In this document: positions 1-11,339 of the stretch, in pieces
Layout of the letters: every line of letters begins with the position of its first letter
How positions within the stretch are numbered: position 1 is the stretch's first letter
Origin: Papio anubis
Taxonomy: Eukaryota; Chordata; Mammalia; Primates; Cercopithecidae
DNA: 64,000 bases
Assembly: GCF_008728515.1 (NCBI RefSeq)
Contig: NW_022161757.1
Span: forward strand, 1 to 64,000
Reading direction: 5' to 3'
The notes under the pieces: model-generated
Told to the model about the DNA's origin: nothing
The model's input: the letters and a program-made list of their open reading frames with translations, nothing else
Databases searched by the model: none
Made by a program: the position numbers and the translations under genes

Positions 1-6
1 TATATA

Positions 7-8
<2 letters not shown>

Positions 9-64
<56 letters not shown>
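9..64. repeat. (TG)n microsatellite
   Basis: About 27 uninterrupted TG units at the left edge, directly abutting the A-tail side of the adjacent minus-strand Alu. Confidence 0.95.
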
Positions 65-65
<1 letters not shown>

Positions 66-350
66 CTTTGAGACGGAGCCTCGCATTGTTGCCCAAGCTG
101 GAGTGCAGTGGCGCGATCTCGCCTCACTGCAAGCTCCGCCTCCCGGGTTCCCGCCATTCTCCTGCCTCAGCCTCCCGAGTGGCTGGGACTACAGGCGCCC
201 GCCACCTCGCCCGGCTAATTTTTTGTATTTTTAGTAGAGACGGGGTTTCATCGTGTTAGCCAGGATGGTCTCGATCTCCTAACCTCGTGATCCACCCGCC
301 TCGGCCTCTCAAAGTACTGGGATTACAGGCGTGAGCCACCGCGCCTAGCT
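65..350 (-). mobile_element. Alu (AluY-type)
   Basis: Full two-arm Alu read in reverse, from GAGACGGAG to GCGCCTAGCT, with young-type features such as GCCACCTCGCCCGGCTAA. Confidence 0.93.
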
Positions 351-1579
351 ATATTTGTTTTTAATCAACAGTTTTTTGGTTTTGTTTCTGTCTTTTCCTT
401 TTTATGCTTAGAAAACTAGAAATTCAAAAGTTCAGCTTTTCAGGTCAACCACTAGATGGTGCTATGGGATCAAAGCAGGGAATCCTCCATACTTTAGAAG
501 AAACAACCTCAAAGAGGCAAGCCAGTATTCAGTTGATAGCGAATTAATACCACCAGGACAGTCGTACGCATACTTTATAACTATAAACAGAAATAAAAAT
601 AAGTGGATTAATTTAAGTTGGTTTTACTGGTTTTGGGTTTTTGTTTTTTTTTTAAACTTTCTTCAGAGACCCAGAAGCATGGCCTTCCTATATCCAGGTA
701 GTCCAGGCAGTCCAGTCCCCTTCACAGACTACATTCAGAGAAAATATTAAAACATTCCTGGACTGCCACACATTTGGAGTAAGACAATGTGGATTTCCTC
801 ATTTACAGCAATTACAGAAGCAGAGTGTATTAATCACTAAGTAAACTCAAAACATTCTTACTGGAACTTACCTTTTCTACAGAAAAGGCCTTTGATAAAA
901 CGAAGAGTTCACTAAAAGGTCCTAGCCAAGATGGCAAAAGTGGAAACTGCCCTGATTTAAATGCACTAATGCTAAAAGCGAATCAAGCAAACGGAAGAGT
1001 GGGAAGCGTCAGGATTGTCAGCATGAAGCCCAGTCTCCTCTGCTCATCTCCACTTAATGTCAACCATACTCTCCTCATACCTGCAATCTGGCTCCTGCCT
1101 TTATAGGTCCACAGAAATTGAGCTTTCCAGAGTGACCAGTGGCCTGTTAATTGCTGGGTGGAATAGCATCTTCCCACCCTCATGCCCCTTAACTCCTTTC
1201 CAGTGTGTGACCATCTGAGACGTCTCCTTCAGAAGAAACGCTCTTCCCCTTTGTTAGGTAATACTCATTTCTTGATTTCCTCCCCTCCCCTGAATACTCC
1301 TTAGGCAAGTCGCTGTCTCCTGTGACTTTTCCCACTCCCTGACTTCCTTAGCCCTCTTCTTTCTGGGTTCTGCTAAGAAGTTGTAGTTTTTTTCTGAACC
1401 TGCTGGCCTGGCCTGCCTCCCTCCCCTCCCTGCCAGCCCCAGTCCCAGCCCCACCCCTAGCCCTGGACCTACTCTCTGGGCTTCTCTTGTCTGCCATTTT
1501 ATCCTGGATGAACCAAACTTGCTAGTTAATTTTATAACATCATCTTTCTGATTTCACTATTTTAAAACATTTATTCAAG
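351..1579. other. SHC4 intron, no recognised element
   Basis: AT-rich sequence with no open frame or repeat I can name. A GTAAGT-like donor on the minus strand near 868 has no Shc-like coding sequence in front of it, so I regard it as cryptic. Confidence 0.5.
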
Positions 1580-2330
1580 GGTTTAGGATTTTTTTCTTTT
1601 TATAAATGTAATAAATATTCACTGTAAGAGTTTTAGAAAACAAAAAGGCACCAAGAAGAAATAAAAATTACAGAAAATTTCACTATCCAGTGGTTATCTC
1701 AATAACCACTAGGAACATTTTGGAATATGTCTTTCTCATCTTTTTATAATGTGTATCTACCCAGAAAAGTCACCTGGGATTATACTACACACAATCTTCA
1801 TAATATGTTTTTTGCATTAACAGCATTGTGAATATTTTTCCTATATAATTACTTATTTTTCTACTACTAGCTTTAATTGCTGCATCATAGTACATTCTAT
1901 GAATTCATTTAATTTGCTACTCATGAATACTAAATTAATTTTGTCTTATGATATAAATAATATACAAAAATGATCTCTATTGCTTAATCTTTGTACATAT
2001 CCTAATTATTTCCTCAGAAGTAAAACTACTGGTTCAAAGGCATTTACATTTTTAAGACTTTTGATGCAAATCATCAAATTGCTCTTTAAAATGTTTGAAT
2101 TTAAACTCTTTATCAGCAGTGTTCAAGAATAACTACTACTCTAAACCACATCTTATCTTTTTTCAATGTTTGAAATTTGGAGATGAAATATGGTGTCTAA
2201 TTATAACTTGTGTGTCTTTGATTGCTAGTGAGGCTAAACTTTTTTATTTTTCAAATGTTTCTTGGTGCCTTGTCATGTTCTTTTGTGTGCTCAGGACATG
2301 GAATCTGTCCATCTACTTATTGGCCGGATA
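1580..2330 (-). mobile_element. Old L1 fragment (L1M-type)
   Basis: Phrases typical of reversed 3' L1 sequence are present, such as ATTTCCTCAGAAGTAAAACT followed by GGTTCAAAGG and CAAATTGCTC. Divergence is high, so the borders are approximate. Confidence 0.5.
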
Positions 2331-2404
2331 AACTTAGGAAAACTGCCTTATTTTTCTCACCTCCAGTGTTTTCTCCTATAAAAAAAAAAGGAATGATATG
2401 TTTA

Positions 2405-2510
2405 CATACCCCCTAGGGCTGCTGTGAGGATAAAATGAGATAATGCAGACGGAGTACTGAAAATGCCTGGCACATAGTGAGCATGAAATAAATGGTAGCC
2501 ATTTTTCTTT
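2405..2510 (+). mobile_element. MIR fragment
   Basis: 3' part of a MIR SINE: GCTGTGAGGATAAAATGAG followed by TGCCTGGCACATAGTGAGC and AATAAATGG. Confidence 0.75.
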
Positions 2511-2599
2511 GCCTAATTTTTTACTAGATTATTTGTTTGTTTTTTCTATTTATAAGAATCCCTGTTTCTTTAGTGGCAACACCACTCCATATCACACAG

Positions 2600-2715
2600 A
2601 ATAGTAATAATAGCTACCATTTATTGCCTAGGTGCTATAAGCCAGGTATTGAGACATTTGCATTGCATACGATATCTCATTAAATCCTCGGGAACATCTG
2701 ATTCCTATTTCTTCA
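2600..2715 (-). mobile_element. MIR fragment
   Basis: Reverse MIR 3' half: AATAATAGCTACCATTTATT, then GATATCTCATTAAATCCTC. It faces the MIR fragment at 2405. Confidence 0.75.
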
Positions 2716-2890
2716 TCAATCTAAATATCTAAATAGTCATCAAGCACTATTAGTTCACAAATTTGATCCAAACTGTTCCTTCCTCCTCCAGTGCCATTTA
2801 GAACATTACACGCTGCCCGGGACTAATGAGATGTCCTCTAAACTGAACTCTGTAATTCCAGATGGCTTTGCTGCTTTCCAATACCATTTT

Positions 2891-3073
2891 TGTTTCGTTT
2901 CGTTTTTGAGACGGAGTCTCGGAGTCTCGCTCTCTGTCGCCCAGGCTGGAGTGCAGTGGCCGGATCTCAGCTCATTGCAAGCTCCGCCTCTTGGGTTCCC
3001 ACCATTCTCCTGCCTCAGCCTCCTGAGTAGCTGGGACTACAAGCGCCTGCCACCTCGCCTGGCTAATTTTTTG

Positions 3074-3107
<34 letters not shown>

Positions 3108-3222
3108 TAGAGACGGGATTTCACCGTATTAGCCAGGATGGTCTCAATCTCCTGACCTCGTGATCCGCCTGCCTCGGCCTCCCAAAGTGCTGGGATTACA
3201 GGCGTGAGCCACCGTGCCTGGC
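2891..3222 (-). mobile_element. Alu with target-site duplication
   Basis: Full-length reversed Alu with an expanded T tract of about 30 bases at 3076-3105 in the middle linker, and a small duplication (GGAGTCTC twice) near its 3' end. The flanks repeat CCAATACCATTTT (2878-2890) and CCAATACCACTTTT (3225-3238). Confidence 0.95.
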
Positions 3223-3304
3223 CTCCAATACCACTTTTAAAGACACAACTGCCAGAAAAATGATCATTTAGTAATTTCAGAATAGCAGAACCCATAATAA
3301 TTTT

Positions 3305-3620
3305 TTTAAAGCTCAAAATATTTGATGGCTCCAGTGACCTCCTGGCCAGTATTCAAAGCCCCCCACAATCTGTCTCTGGTCTAACTTTTCAGCTGTGGGA
3401 CCCCTACTTCCACTCTTTCCTTTCTCTGCAACCCTGCCTTTACACACACGTTCACACACCCTGCAAACACTTGGCTGTAAGCTCTCATTATACTACTCTT
3501 TCACCTGTGTCTTTTTTCACTTAACTCCACAAATCCCAAGCATCTGCTATGTTTCAGGCACTGTTCTCTCGGCATCTCTCTTTCTCTATGCAAATCTTAT
3601 GGGTTATGTTTCTCCCTCCT
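3305..3620 (+). mobile_element. L2 fragment
   Basis: Matches the L2 3' region in pattern: ATTCAAAGCCCCCCACAATC, then TGTCTCTGG and a pyrimidine-rich run. Old and divergent. Confidence 0.5.
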
Positions 3621-3984
3621 ACTAAATGATATACCATGGTGGGATTTTCCTTCTATAATCATTAATAATTATTTGTGTATTCAAAAGCTGTGTCATCACC
3701 TCTTTGCAGGTACTGTTAGTTCAAGGGCTCATGTTGGGGGAAAAGATTTAGTACTACAGGAGTGTGTGCAAGCAGGAGGTATGTTGAGAACACAGTGTCT
3801 TCTCACAGAGATTTTTATAGCCAAGCTGTATGAGAGAGGACGAGGAGACCAGAAAAGGAGGAATAAGTGATAGAGACATATTAACTTTTAAAACCAAGAA
3901 AGCTACCCTGTTTCTAAGTTATCTTCTTGGACACACCCATTTTCCTACAGGAAAGAAAGATGTAATGAGGGAGGAAAGAAAACT

Positions 3985-4140
3985 ATGCTTTCCACATGTT
4001 ATGTAGATGTTATTATTCCCACTTAAAAGATAAGGAAATCCAGGTTTGAGGTTGTGAAACAATCTGCCTAACGTCATACAGTGAGATGATGAAATAATGA
4101 TGATTCCAACCCAGTCTTTTTGTCTCCAGCATCAATCTTA
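3985..4140 (-). mobile_element. MIR-like fragment
   Basis: Reversed MIR core: TTATTATTCCCACTTAAAAG, GATAAGGAAATC, then a CATACAGTGAG stretch like the MIR tRNA-related part. Confidence 0.55.
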
Positions 4141-4899
4141 TTTCCTATACACAGGCTGATGGCTAAAGAAAGAAAAAACTGAAACCTTGATTTGGACCGC
4201 TTCTATCCTTCACCTCCCAGCCAGGACCTCGCTCAACAGTTCTCACGAATGCCTTCTCAGAATCCCCATGCCAGGATCCCCAGGGGTCCTCTTCAAGCAG
4301 CTCGCTCTGACAAATGACTCAGGCACCAGAACAGGAGCTTTCAAAGTGAATATGCTGCATCATAATTTTCTCTGCCTCTCTTGTTTCACTTAAGCAAAGG
4401 GAGAGCTTTGCAAGCATGTGGATCCTTCTTGGCCATTACCCTTAGCAACAACATTAATCTTTGAACACTTCACCATCATTTACTTAAGAGCAATGACATG
4501 CCCAGAGATATTCCATGACTGATGGCAAAGTTACTAAACATCTAGATTTCCCGATGCATTTTTTTCTTCCTTTCACCCTGTCATTTCCATGTTAAGACAA
4601 AAAGTGTTGTTGTTCAGAGGCCTTCCCAGAAATAGCAAGCAGTTATTATTTAGGGAAGTTCAGGCAAGGATTAGAAGAAGTTGCCCTTTTCTGGCATCCT
4701 TTGTTACGCCCTGCTCCTACAACCCCACTGTCCCATTCACTAGTTCCTGTCTCTCCTGCTCACTCTTTGACCATGATTCATTCTTCTTACTTAGTTTAGA
4801 GTGGGTCAGTTTTAGTAGAGTATTTTATAGTGTTTATCCTCCGCCGTTCCTTCTTTTTCATCTTTTTGCTGCCACATTCTTTTGGCAAACATTTGCTGA

Positions 4900-5320
4900 G
4901 GATCTACTGCGTGCCAGGCTCTGTGCCAGCAGCTGGGCTTCATAATTTCATTTCTGACAATCACAATAGCTTCCAAATGGATATCCCTGCCTTAAGTTTC
5001 TCCCCGAATCCATCTACTACATCCTGCTGCCAAACCAATCTGTCTAAACTCTACTTTGTAAACAGTACTCTCCACCCATCTGTCCATGGGATTAAGTCCC
5101 TACTTATTAGCTCTCTTGTATCTGTCCTACAGATGCCTTTTAGACTTTTACATTGTGAGGTCCAGGGTGTTCTATTTATTTACTCCCCGGCATGCCATGT
5201 GCATTTCCACCTCGGTGTCTCATAGCTCTCTAAATTTTCAAGTCCTACTCCATGTCCACTTAATAAATGTTTGGGGGCAAACTCCATCCCTGGGACAGCA
5301 GAGGATGTGGCCTAACTAAT
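4900..5320 (+). mobile_element. L2 fragment
   Basis: An L2-like order of motifs: CTGCTGCCAAACCAATCTGT, GATTAAGTCCCTACTTATTA, then GCATGCCATGTGCATTTCCA. The open frames across this stretch are fragments of this old repeat and not a gene. Confidence 0.5.
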
Positions 5321-5449
5321 ACGTTCTAGTTAAGGAGGAGAACCAACTTAACACTTCTACCTAAGAGGAGTCTGAATGTCCCAGCCTTAGGGATGAGAAG
5401 CAATACTAACCATGTGACCTTGCTAAATCCTGAAACAAGAATTCCCATC

Positions 5450-5640
5450 AAATCACTCTTCCATTCACTCAGTCATTCGATAAAATAGTTTTTGAGTATC
5501 ACCTATATGCTAGGCATCGTGATGAGTGCTAGGGAACAACAGCGAGTAAGACAAACAGGTTCCTGCCCTGATAAAGATTTTAGCCTAGGAAAAAGGACAC
5601 ATTAAACATACAAACAAGTGCAATATGTGAGTAAATAAAA
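5450..5640 (+). mobile_element. Ancient interspersed repeat (L2-like)
   Basis: Contains TATGCTAGGCATCGTGATGA, CAACAGCGAGTAAGACAAAC and TTCCTGCCCTGATAAAG, a common mammalian repeat pattern. The MADE1 element is inserted at its 3' side, and the repeat appears to continue to about 5880. Confidence 0.45.
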
Positions 5641-5642
5641 TA

Positions 5643-5720
5643 TTAGGTTGGTGCAAAAGTAATCGCAGTTTTTGCCATTAAAAGTAATGGCAAACTGTGA
5701 TTGCTTTTGCACTAACCTAT
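5643..5720. mobile_element. MADE1 mariner-derived hairpin element
   Basis: About 78 bases with nearly perfect 35-base terminal inverted repeats, starting TTAGGTTGGTGCAAAAGTAA and ending GCTTTTGCACTAACCTAT, and TA dinucleotides at both ends as expected for mariner insertion. MADE1 copies are the known source of the mir-548 microRNA family. This one would fold into a single long hairpin on either strand. It lies in an SHC4 intron, so it is transcribed with the pre-mRNA. Whether it is processed cannot be seen. Confidence 0.93.
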
Positions 5721-5902
5721 AATAGAAATGTGGAGTGTTAATGAAAAGAGAAATAAGTATTGTGATGCAGCAAGGTAGGATATGCTACTGGAGACAGGAG
5801 GTGCTATCAAAGAAGGTCTCTGAAGAAGAGGCATTTAAGCAGAAATCCAAATGGTGAAGTCAAGCATTCAAAGAGATACTACAGGCTCTTGAACAGCAAG
5901 TA

Positions 5903-5918
5903 TACAGACTCACACACA

Positions 5919-5949
<31 letters not shown>
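5903..5949. repeat. (CA)n microsatellite
   Basis: CA dinucleotide run with a few AAAC interruptions. Confidence 0.9.
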
Positions 5950-6322
5950 TCCCAAAGCCAATGCAGGTCAATAACCTCACTCCTCACAGGCTTTGGTCTT
6001 ATGTGTAATTCTTTTGTTCAGTGGGGATGTGACAGCCAGCCCCATCTATCATAACCATAATAGCTTCTCTTTTGAGTACACAAACAGCTAAGCCTTTGGT
6101 TTGCGGATCTTTAAAATGATTTAAATTTCATCTATATAGTTTTTCTACTTTGCTGTGCTAACACGGTGATTTATTTCCAACTCAAATTTGCATAATATTT
6201 CTAGAATCCAACATAGCACCCTGGTGATACTCATCACTCTGTACATTGAAAATAATTGTTGGTTACTTTTTAGAGTTGGTATATACCAGCTCTTTAAAAA
6301 ATCTGTAAGTTGCTTTCCATAC

Positions 6323-6374
6323 CTCGTTGATTAACTGGATCTTTAGCTACGTAGGCAACATAGTCTGTAGTATC
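6323..6374 (-). CDS. SHC4: SHC4 exon, PTB domain part 4
   Basis: This exon of 52 bases holds 17 codons plus the first base of an alanine codon: DTTDYVAYVAKDPVNQR. The motif DYVAYVAKDPVNQR is a hallmark of Shc PTB domains. The acceptor tract is TTTTTTATAG, and the donor GTATGG is weaker than the others in this gene. The downstream intron is phase 1. The next coding segment, expected to begin in the ACHILEC region of Shc proteins, is not found between 6322 and 1, so the intron runs off the window. Confidence 0.93.
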
Positions 6375-7999
6375 CTATAAAAAAGGGAAAATGACTGTAT
6401 TTAAAATGGATGAACTGCACTGTTGAAAGAAACATATATTTCGGACATGATACTGAGGCAAGGACTTAAATACAAATGTTTTTATTTAAAGAGACAAGAA
6501 AAGCATTGTAAAAGGGAACATAAACAAATATACACTATATAGTTTAACAATTATGGAGTCCATATTCTCTGTCCATTGGGGAAAGAATCAGAAAATTAAA
6601 AACTTAGAGGCAGACTGTCATTAAGAATAAAATAGAAAGCAGATAGGGAATATGTTAGGACATATTCTTTAAAAATGGCTAGGGACTATGATGCTATCCT
6701 AGATTGAAAGTTGAAGTATCAGGGATTATGCAATCATAAAGGTGACATAAACTAAGATAGGGCATCATGATTTCCTGTTGTCCGAACATATACCACATAT
6801 ATCAGAAAGTAAGTTGACTGAAGAGACATGTTGGATTTTGTGGTTGTTAGCTTGCTTGTATGCAGTGCAAGTTAACTTAAGGGATGATAAAGTGAAAATA
6901 CAATGAATTTATTTGATCAATATACAGAAAAAGAAAAATCATTTTTTAAAAAAAGAGAACCCCTGAAAAACTTAAGAAGTTCAAAAAGAGATGCACTGCT
7001 GACTTTGTAAAAACAAACAAACAAAATGCCACTTGGTAATCCCAGTTTTTATTGAAAACAATAAGCTGATGAATGATAAGGTTTTAATAATTAAAGATGC
7101 TTTTTGTTATCTAAGTTCTCAGGAAAAAAATACACACAATGCCATTTGCAGATCAGAAGTATGACTCTCTAGAGGGAAGATGCAATCAACTGGCAGGAAA
7201 TAAAAGCCCATGTTTGTAATACCCTCAAGGACAATCACTTAATAACCCACAATGAATCACACAGGAAGCGGATCTCAGGGTCAGCATAACTCGTCTTGGG
7301 CAATTAAAAAAATAATAATAACACATACCTAAGTAAATTTCTCTTATGCAAAAAGGAAAAAGGTTTTAAATATCCGCTAAATAAATAACGCCATATCTAT
7401 GGGCTTTGTTTTACGTGAATTTAGAAGGAAAAGCACAATTGCTGGGGACTTTGCCACTCTTATTCAAGTGACGAGGTGGTCTGATGCCAGTCATGCTGTC
7501 TGGTAGGTCCAATTATGGGAAAGAGGCGGTGAGACCTCTCCAGACCTCAGTTTCCTCATCTTCAAAACAGCCTCCAACGCTGGTATAGTTCTAAAATTCT
7601 ACAGCTGTAAACATTTGGGAGAATTTACAGAATGCTAAAAGTAAAGCACAAATAGCAGGGGAAAATATGTTTAAACGTATTTAATTTTTGACACATTCAC
7701 AATGCATTTTTTAAGTGGAGAAAGTATATATAGCCATAGAGACATTACCAACAAATGTTTTCAGGGCTGACGGATGGAAAACAAGTTAACTGTTTTTGCA
7801 AAGAGAGTAAAAATGAGGGCGAGCAAAGGCCAAGAGATGAGAAGACTATTCATTATTTTTGAAATTTTGGAGGAAATCTTGGAGAAAGATTACTATGTTG
7901 GACCACAGGGACTTTGAAGTCAGCTTCCTACTCTTGTATGTAGTTCGCCCTAAAGCTGTAAACTATCTCAGTTAGTATCCTAAAACAAATATGGGCATG
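6375..7999. other. SHC4 intron, no recognised element
   Basis: About 1.6 kb of AT-rich sequence without Alu, L1 or MIR motifs that I can identify and without a convincing open frame. Confidence 0.45.
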
Positions 8000-8215
8000 T
8001 GTTAGCAATAGTGGTAGTAGTTACTTCTTGTGACAGTGTGCCAGGCACTGTGCTAACACTAACCACGCATCATTTCACGTAATTCCCACAACACTGTCAG
8101 GCAATAGGGATTATCCTCCATTTACACATGAGGACTCTGGAGTTTAGGGAATTTAAATAAATCAAGTCTACTTGACTCCAAAGCCTGGCAGTACATCACA
8201 CTGCCTCCCCGACCT
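8000..8215 (-). mobile_element. MIR
   Basis: Nearly full reversed MIR: GTGCCAGGCACTGTGCTAAC, CATCATTTCACGTAATTCCC, ATTATCCTCCATTTACACAT and the downstream CTTGACTCCAAAGCCTGG. Confidence 0.85.
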
Positions 8216-8282
8216 GATGATAAAACTTCATAGAGATGATTTCTAATGCCAGTGCTTAGGGTGGCTCCAGACTTCTATTTTA

Positions 8283-8322
8283 CTAGACAGGTGCTTTAAC
8301 CAACTAAGCCATGGCACTGCCG
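8283..8322 (-). pseudogene. tRNA-Thr 5'-half retropseudogene
   Basis: Read on the minus strand, this 40-base insert contains GTGCCATGGCTTAGTTGGTT followed by AAAGCACCTGTCTAG. This is the 5' half of a cytosolic tRNA-Thr(AGU): D-stem GGCTTAG, D-loop, and anticodon stem with the left loop. It stops inside the anticodon loop. There is no poly(A) tail. CCAGACTTCTATTTTA (8267-8282) and CCAGATTTCTATTTTA (8323-8338) flank it as a 16-base target-site duplication with one mismatch. Four extra bases (CGGC) precede the tRNA start. It cannot encode a functional tRNA because the 3' half is absent. Confidence 0.8.
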
Positions 8323-9136
8323 CCAGATTTCTATTTTAAATTTGAATCAACAGGCTTTCTCACCAGCTTCAGAGAGCACAGAGGTGCTCTCAATGCAGCA
8401 GGTACAAACCTTCCCCATAGTTGCCACAAATTATTTACTGTTTGTTTTTGATAGGAACGGTGCTTTGGTCAATTTAAAGAACTAAAGGCACGTGAAGAGA
8501 GTATGAAAAGATTTAAGATTCTGGAGAACAATAATAGAAATCATTCAGGGCATGCCTTGAGTAAATGAGTGTTTGCACACCAATCTAACATGATGACAAC
8601 CCTGGAGAAATTTAGGGCAAACACCAATAATTATTTTTCATACTACATGTATAAACACTACTTTAAATCTCTTAAGAAAAGTATTTGAATTCCTTCATGG
8701 ATGACTGAGCTAGGAAGACGAGAAAGTGCTGGTATTTTTCAGCCCAGATTCAGTTGACCCTCTCTGCCAGCCATCATCCTTGGTGTTGCTAATGAGGCCA
8801 GATTACAAGGCTGGATGGAAAAGAGTCCAGAGAGGCTCTTGGGTTCAAATAGCAGCTGCTAAGCACCTGACACCTTGTATGTCCCTTATTTGCTAATGGG
8901 AATTCACAATTAGGCATCTGTGGAATTTCTTGGGGAAAAGGTAGAACTCTTAATATTTGGTTTACTTTTAAAAATGGCAGCATCATAGAACTAATATATA
9001 ATAGTTATTTGAAAATAACTACACCCCAGGCTAAAAGATGAGGAAGTAGTAATGCCTAAAGGGGAAACTGAATAACCATTAATTAGAAAACAAGAGTTTG
9101 AAATCCTATGAAGGCTGCTTTTCTTCCATGTGCTTC

Positions 9137-9207
9137 GTGAGCCAAGATCATGCCACTGCACTCCAGCCTGAGAGACAAGAGTGAGATTACGTCTCAAAAA
9201 AAAAAAA
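9137..9207 (+). mobile_element. Alu 3'-end fragment
   Basis: Only the last part of the right arm (GCCACTGCACTCCAGCCTGA) and its A tail remain. The copy is heavily 5'-truncated. Confidence 0.85.
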
Positions 9208-9209
9208 GC

Positions 9210-10608
9210 ATGTCTTGGTTTGACATGCTTAAATACTTTGGGTCATTGGTAGCCAATGTGAAGACAAGTAATTATTGAAGTGTTTTTAAGAATTGGCTAA
9301 TTTAAATAGCATTTACCTACATATTTTATACACAGGTAAGTTACACCAACACCCAAGTGGAAGAACCTGCTTAAATACTTTAGATGCCAGTAAATGAAGC
9401 AATGATTACAGAGTAACTTCAGAACTTTACTTCCTTTTGCGATATACAATTATTTCTCCCCCATTGAATATTTAGCAAAAAGTTTAAAACAAATTAAAAC
9501 TACCATGATATCAGCTGCCAGATTTAGTTTTTAGCATCCTCATATTTTCTTGGGTTTCTAGGTTATCATCCTATCATTGATGACTCTACATTTTATTCCT
9601 CAATTAGAAGTGAAAAGTAAATGTGGTGGATAGAAAACAATCAATTGCTAAACTGAATTTTATTGGTTCGTTCCTGAAGGATATAATTTTTTTAAAAGAA
9701 ATGCTTTGCAGAAAAGAAGGTAATACATTCTAAGAACAAGGTCTGTGTATGTTCCCCTGTTTTCTTGACATTACTGATGTTTAACCATTATGAAAGTCAT
9801 ACTCTGTCCTCTTCTAACCTTTCATCAAAACATATGGAAGGTTAGAAGAGGAAAGAGTACAATAAAAAGACCGATAATGTCACAGAGTGGCAAAAGTATT
9901 CTTCTACTTCCTCAGTTTAAACAGATTTGCTTCTTGCTCAGTTGCAGGCTCCCTAGCTTCAAAGCCCCTCTCCTTTTGCTCTGGTCCAGAAATGGTGCAG
10001 TAGGGAGTCAAGGAATGACACTCCATTCTGCAAAGTAGGCTTGGAGAAATCCTGTACAATTTCCAGGAAATGAGTACCACATGACCTCTTCTTAGCAGAG
10101 AAGAACTACAAGTTCTCTCTCCCCAGCTCAGCATTTCCTCCATGAGCTCCTGCAAACCTGGTTGCTCATTCCAGATTAGACTTAATTGACTTGGTTGATA
10201 TACCAAGTGCAGTTGATTAGTAAAGTGTGCCAGAAACTCTGTGTTGAGAAGAAATTCTAAGGCAGGATTGAGCAACACATGTGTGACATACTTGCTTTTC
10301 ATGACCTAGACATTATCAACAAGAAACTTATTAGATGATAACTCCATGGCTAATAACATAATGGAGCACTACTAGTTTCATCTACTAATCCAAACATTTT
10401 AAAATTTAATGATAGGAAATATTTTGCCCAAGGCAAATTTTTTATTATCTGCTACATGTAGCTATTCACAGACTGTAATAGTATGTTAGGAAAAGACATG
10501 TAGTGGCTAATATGGTTTATGTAAAAGTTATTTCTTTTTATCATCCAGCCCCAAACATCAAGAAGTTATTTTAACTCATAAAAAGAACTTTTGTGAATCC
10601 ATACTTAC
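9210..10608. other. SHC4 intron next to an exon, no recognised element
   Basis: AT-rich sequence with no identifiable repeat. An antisense open frame of 132 codons at 9904-10302 has no recognisable domain and no Shc similarity. I treat it as chance. Confidence 0.45.
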
Positions 10609-10662
10609 AGGATCTCCTCCAGAGGCAAACGAAATAGACTGCATATGATGATTTGCAATAAT
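10609..10662 (-). CDS. SHC4: SHC4 exon, PTB domain part 3
   Basis: This 54-base exon has 18 codons, phase 0 at both ends: IIANHHMQSISFASGGDP. It is nearly identical to the invariant Shc segment in which IIANHHM and SISFASGGDP form the strand and loop leading to the peptide-binding groove. The acceptor is GTTTTTCAG and the donor a full-consensus GTAAGT. It joins directly to the preceding exon (ending NLDNQQ) and the following one (starting DTTDYV). Its neighbours are 12 kb upstream and 4.2 kb downstream in transcript order. Confidence 0.93.
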
Positions 10663-10749
10663 CTGAAAAACATAAATATGTATGCTAATATGAAGTAATC
10701 ATTATTTCTAGTTATATACAGTGTAACAGTAATAGACATACATTTGTTT

Positions 10750-11140
10750 GTTTTGTTTTTACCTGATCAGCATCCCTTTGGAAACCACCCCACCTACGCT
10801 GTATAATAATCTCATTTAAACCATGAGATTCTGGTGATTTTGTGATGCCCATCTCACTGCCCTTGCCTACCCAGGTGGAACATTATCTAGGGCTAGCCAA
10901 TCAGAAAATACCATCTCTCTGGATACAGCAGAGCCAATCAATGTCTTTTGAGAAGAATTGAAATGAATAATAGGAGAGAAAGCATCTCTCTCTGCCATTA
11001 AAAACTATGTAAGCCCAAAGCTTCTGGGGGCCATATTACGCTGCCATGTGAGAAAAGTCTGCTGGAATATGAAGTTTTTCTTCTGATGAAAATCAGAACT
11101 GAGAACTAAAAATAGGAAAAAAGTCTGCTGGTAACATTTG
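10750..11140. repeat. Possible ancient interspersed repeat
   Basis: The order of phrases (GCCAATCAGAAAATACCATC, then TGCCATTAAAA, GTAAGCCCAAAGCTTCTGGG and GGCCATATTACGCTGCCATG) resembles a widespread mammalian repeat, which I cannot classify by eye. Confidence 0.35.
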
Positions 11141-11339
11141 TTCCATCACTTTAACCAATATATTTCACCTGTCCCTTTATATTTTTGTTTATTTTTGCAA
11201 AAGTTAGTTTGAATTTGATTTCAGTCATTCACTACTAAATGTATCCTGAGTAAGGCACTAACATTAAGACTTCTAATATGAATAAGAATCGCCAAGTAAA
11301 CTGCATTAATCAGCTAAGAAGACTGTCCTTTATTTGAGA

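Noticed and set aside
868..960. Possible SHC4 exon with GTAAGT donor on the minus strand
   Set aside because: The sequence in front of the donor contains stops and does not match the expected Shc segment after DPVNQR.
9904..10302. 132-codon antisense frame near an SHC4 exon
   Set aside because: Not contiguous with the exon at 10609, no splice sites and no Shc similarity.
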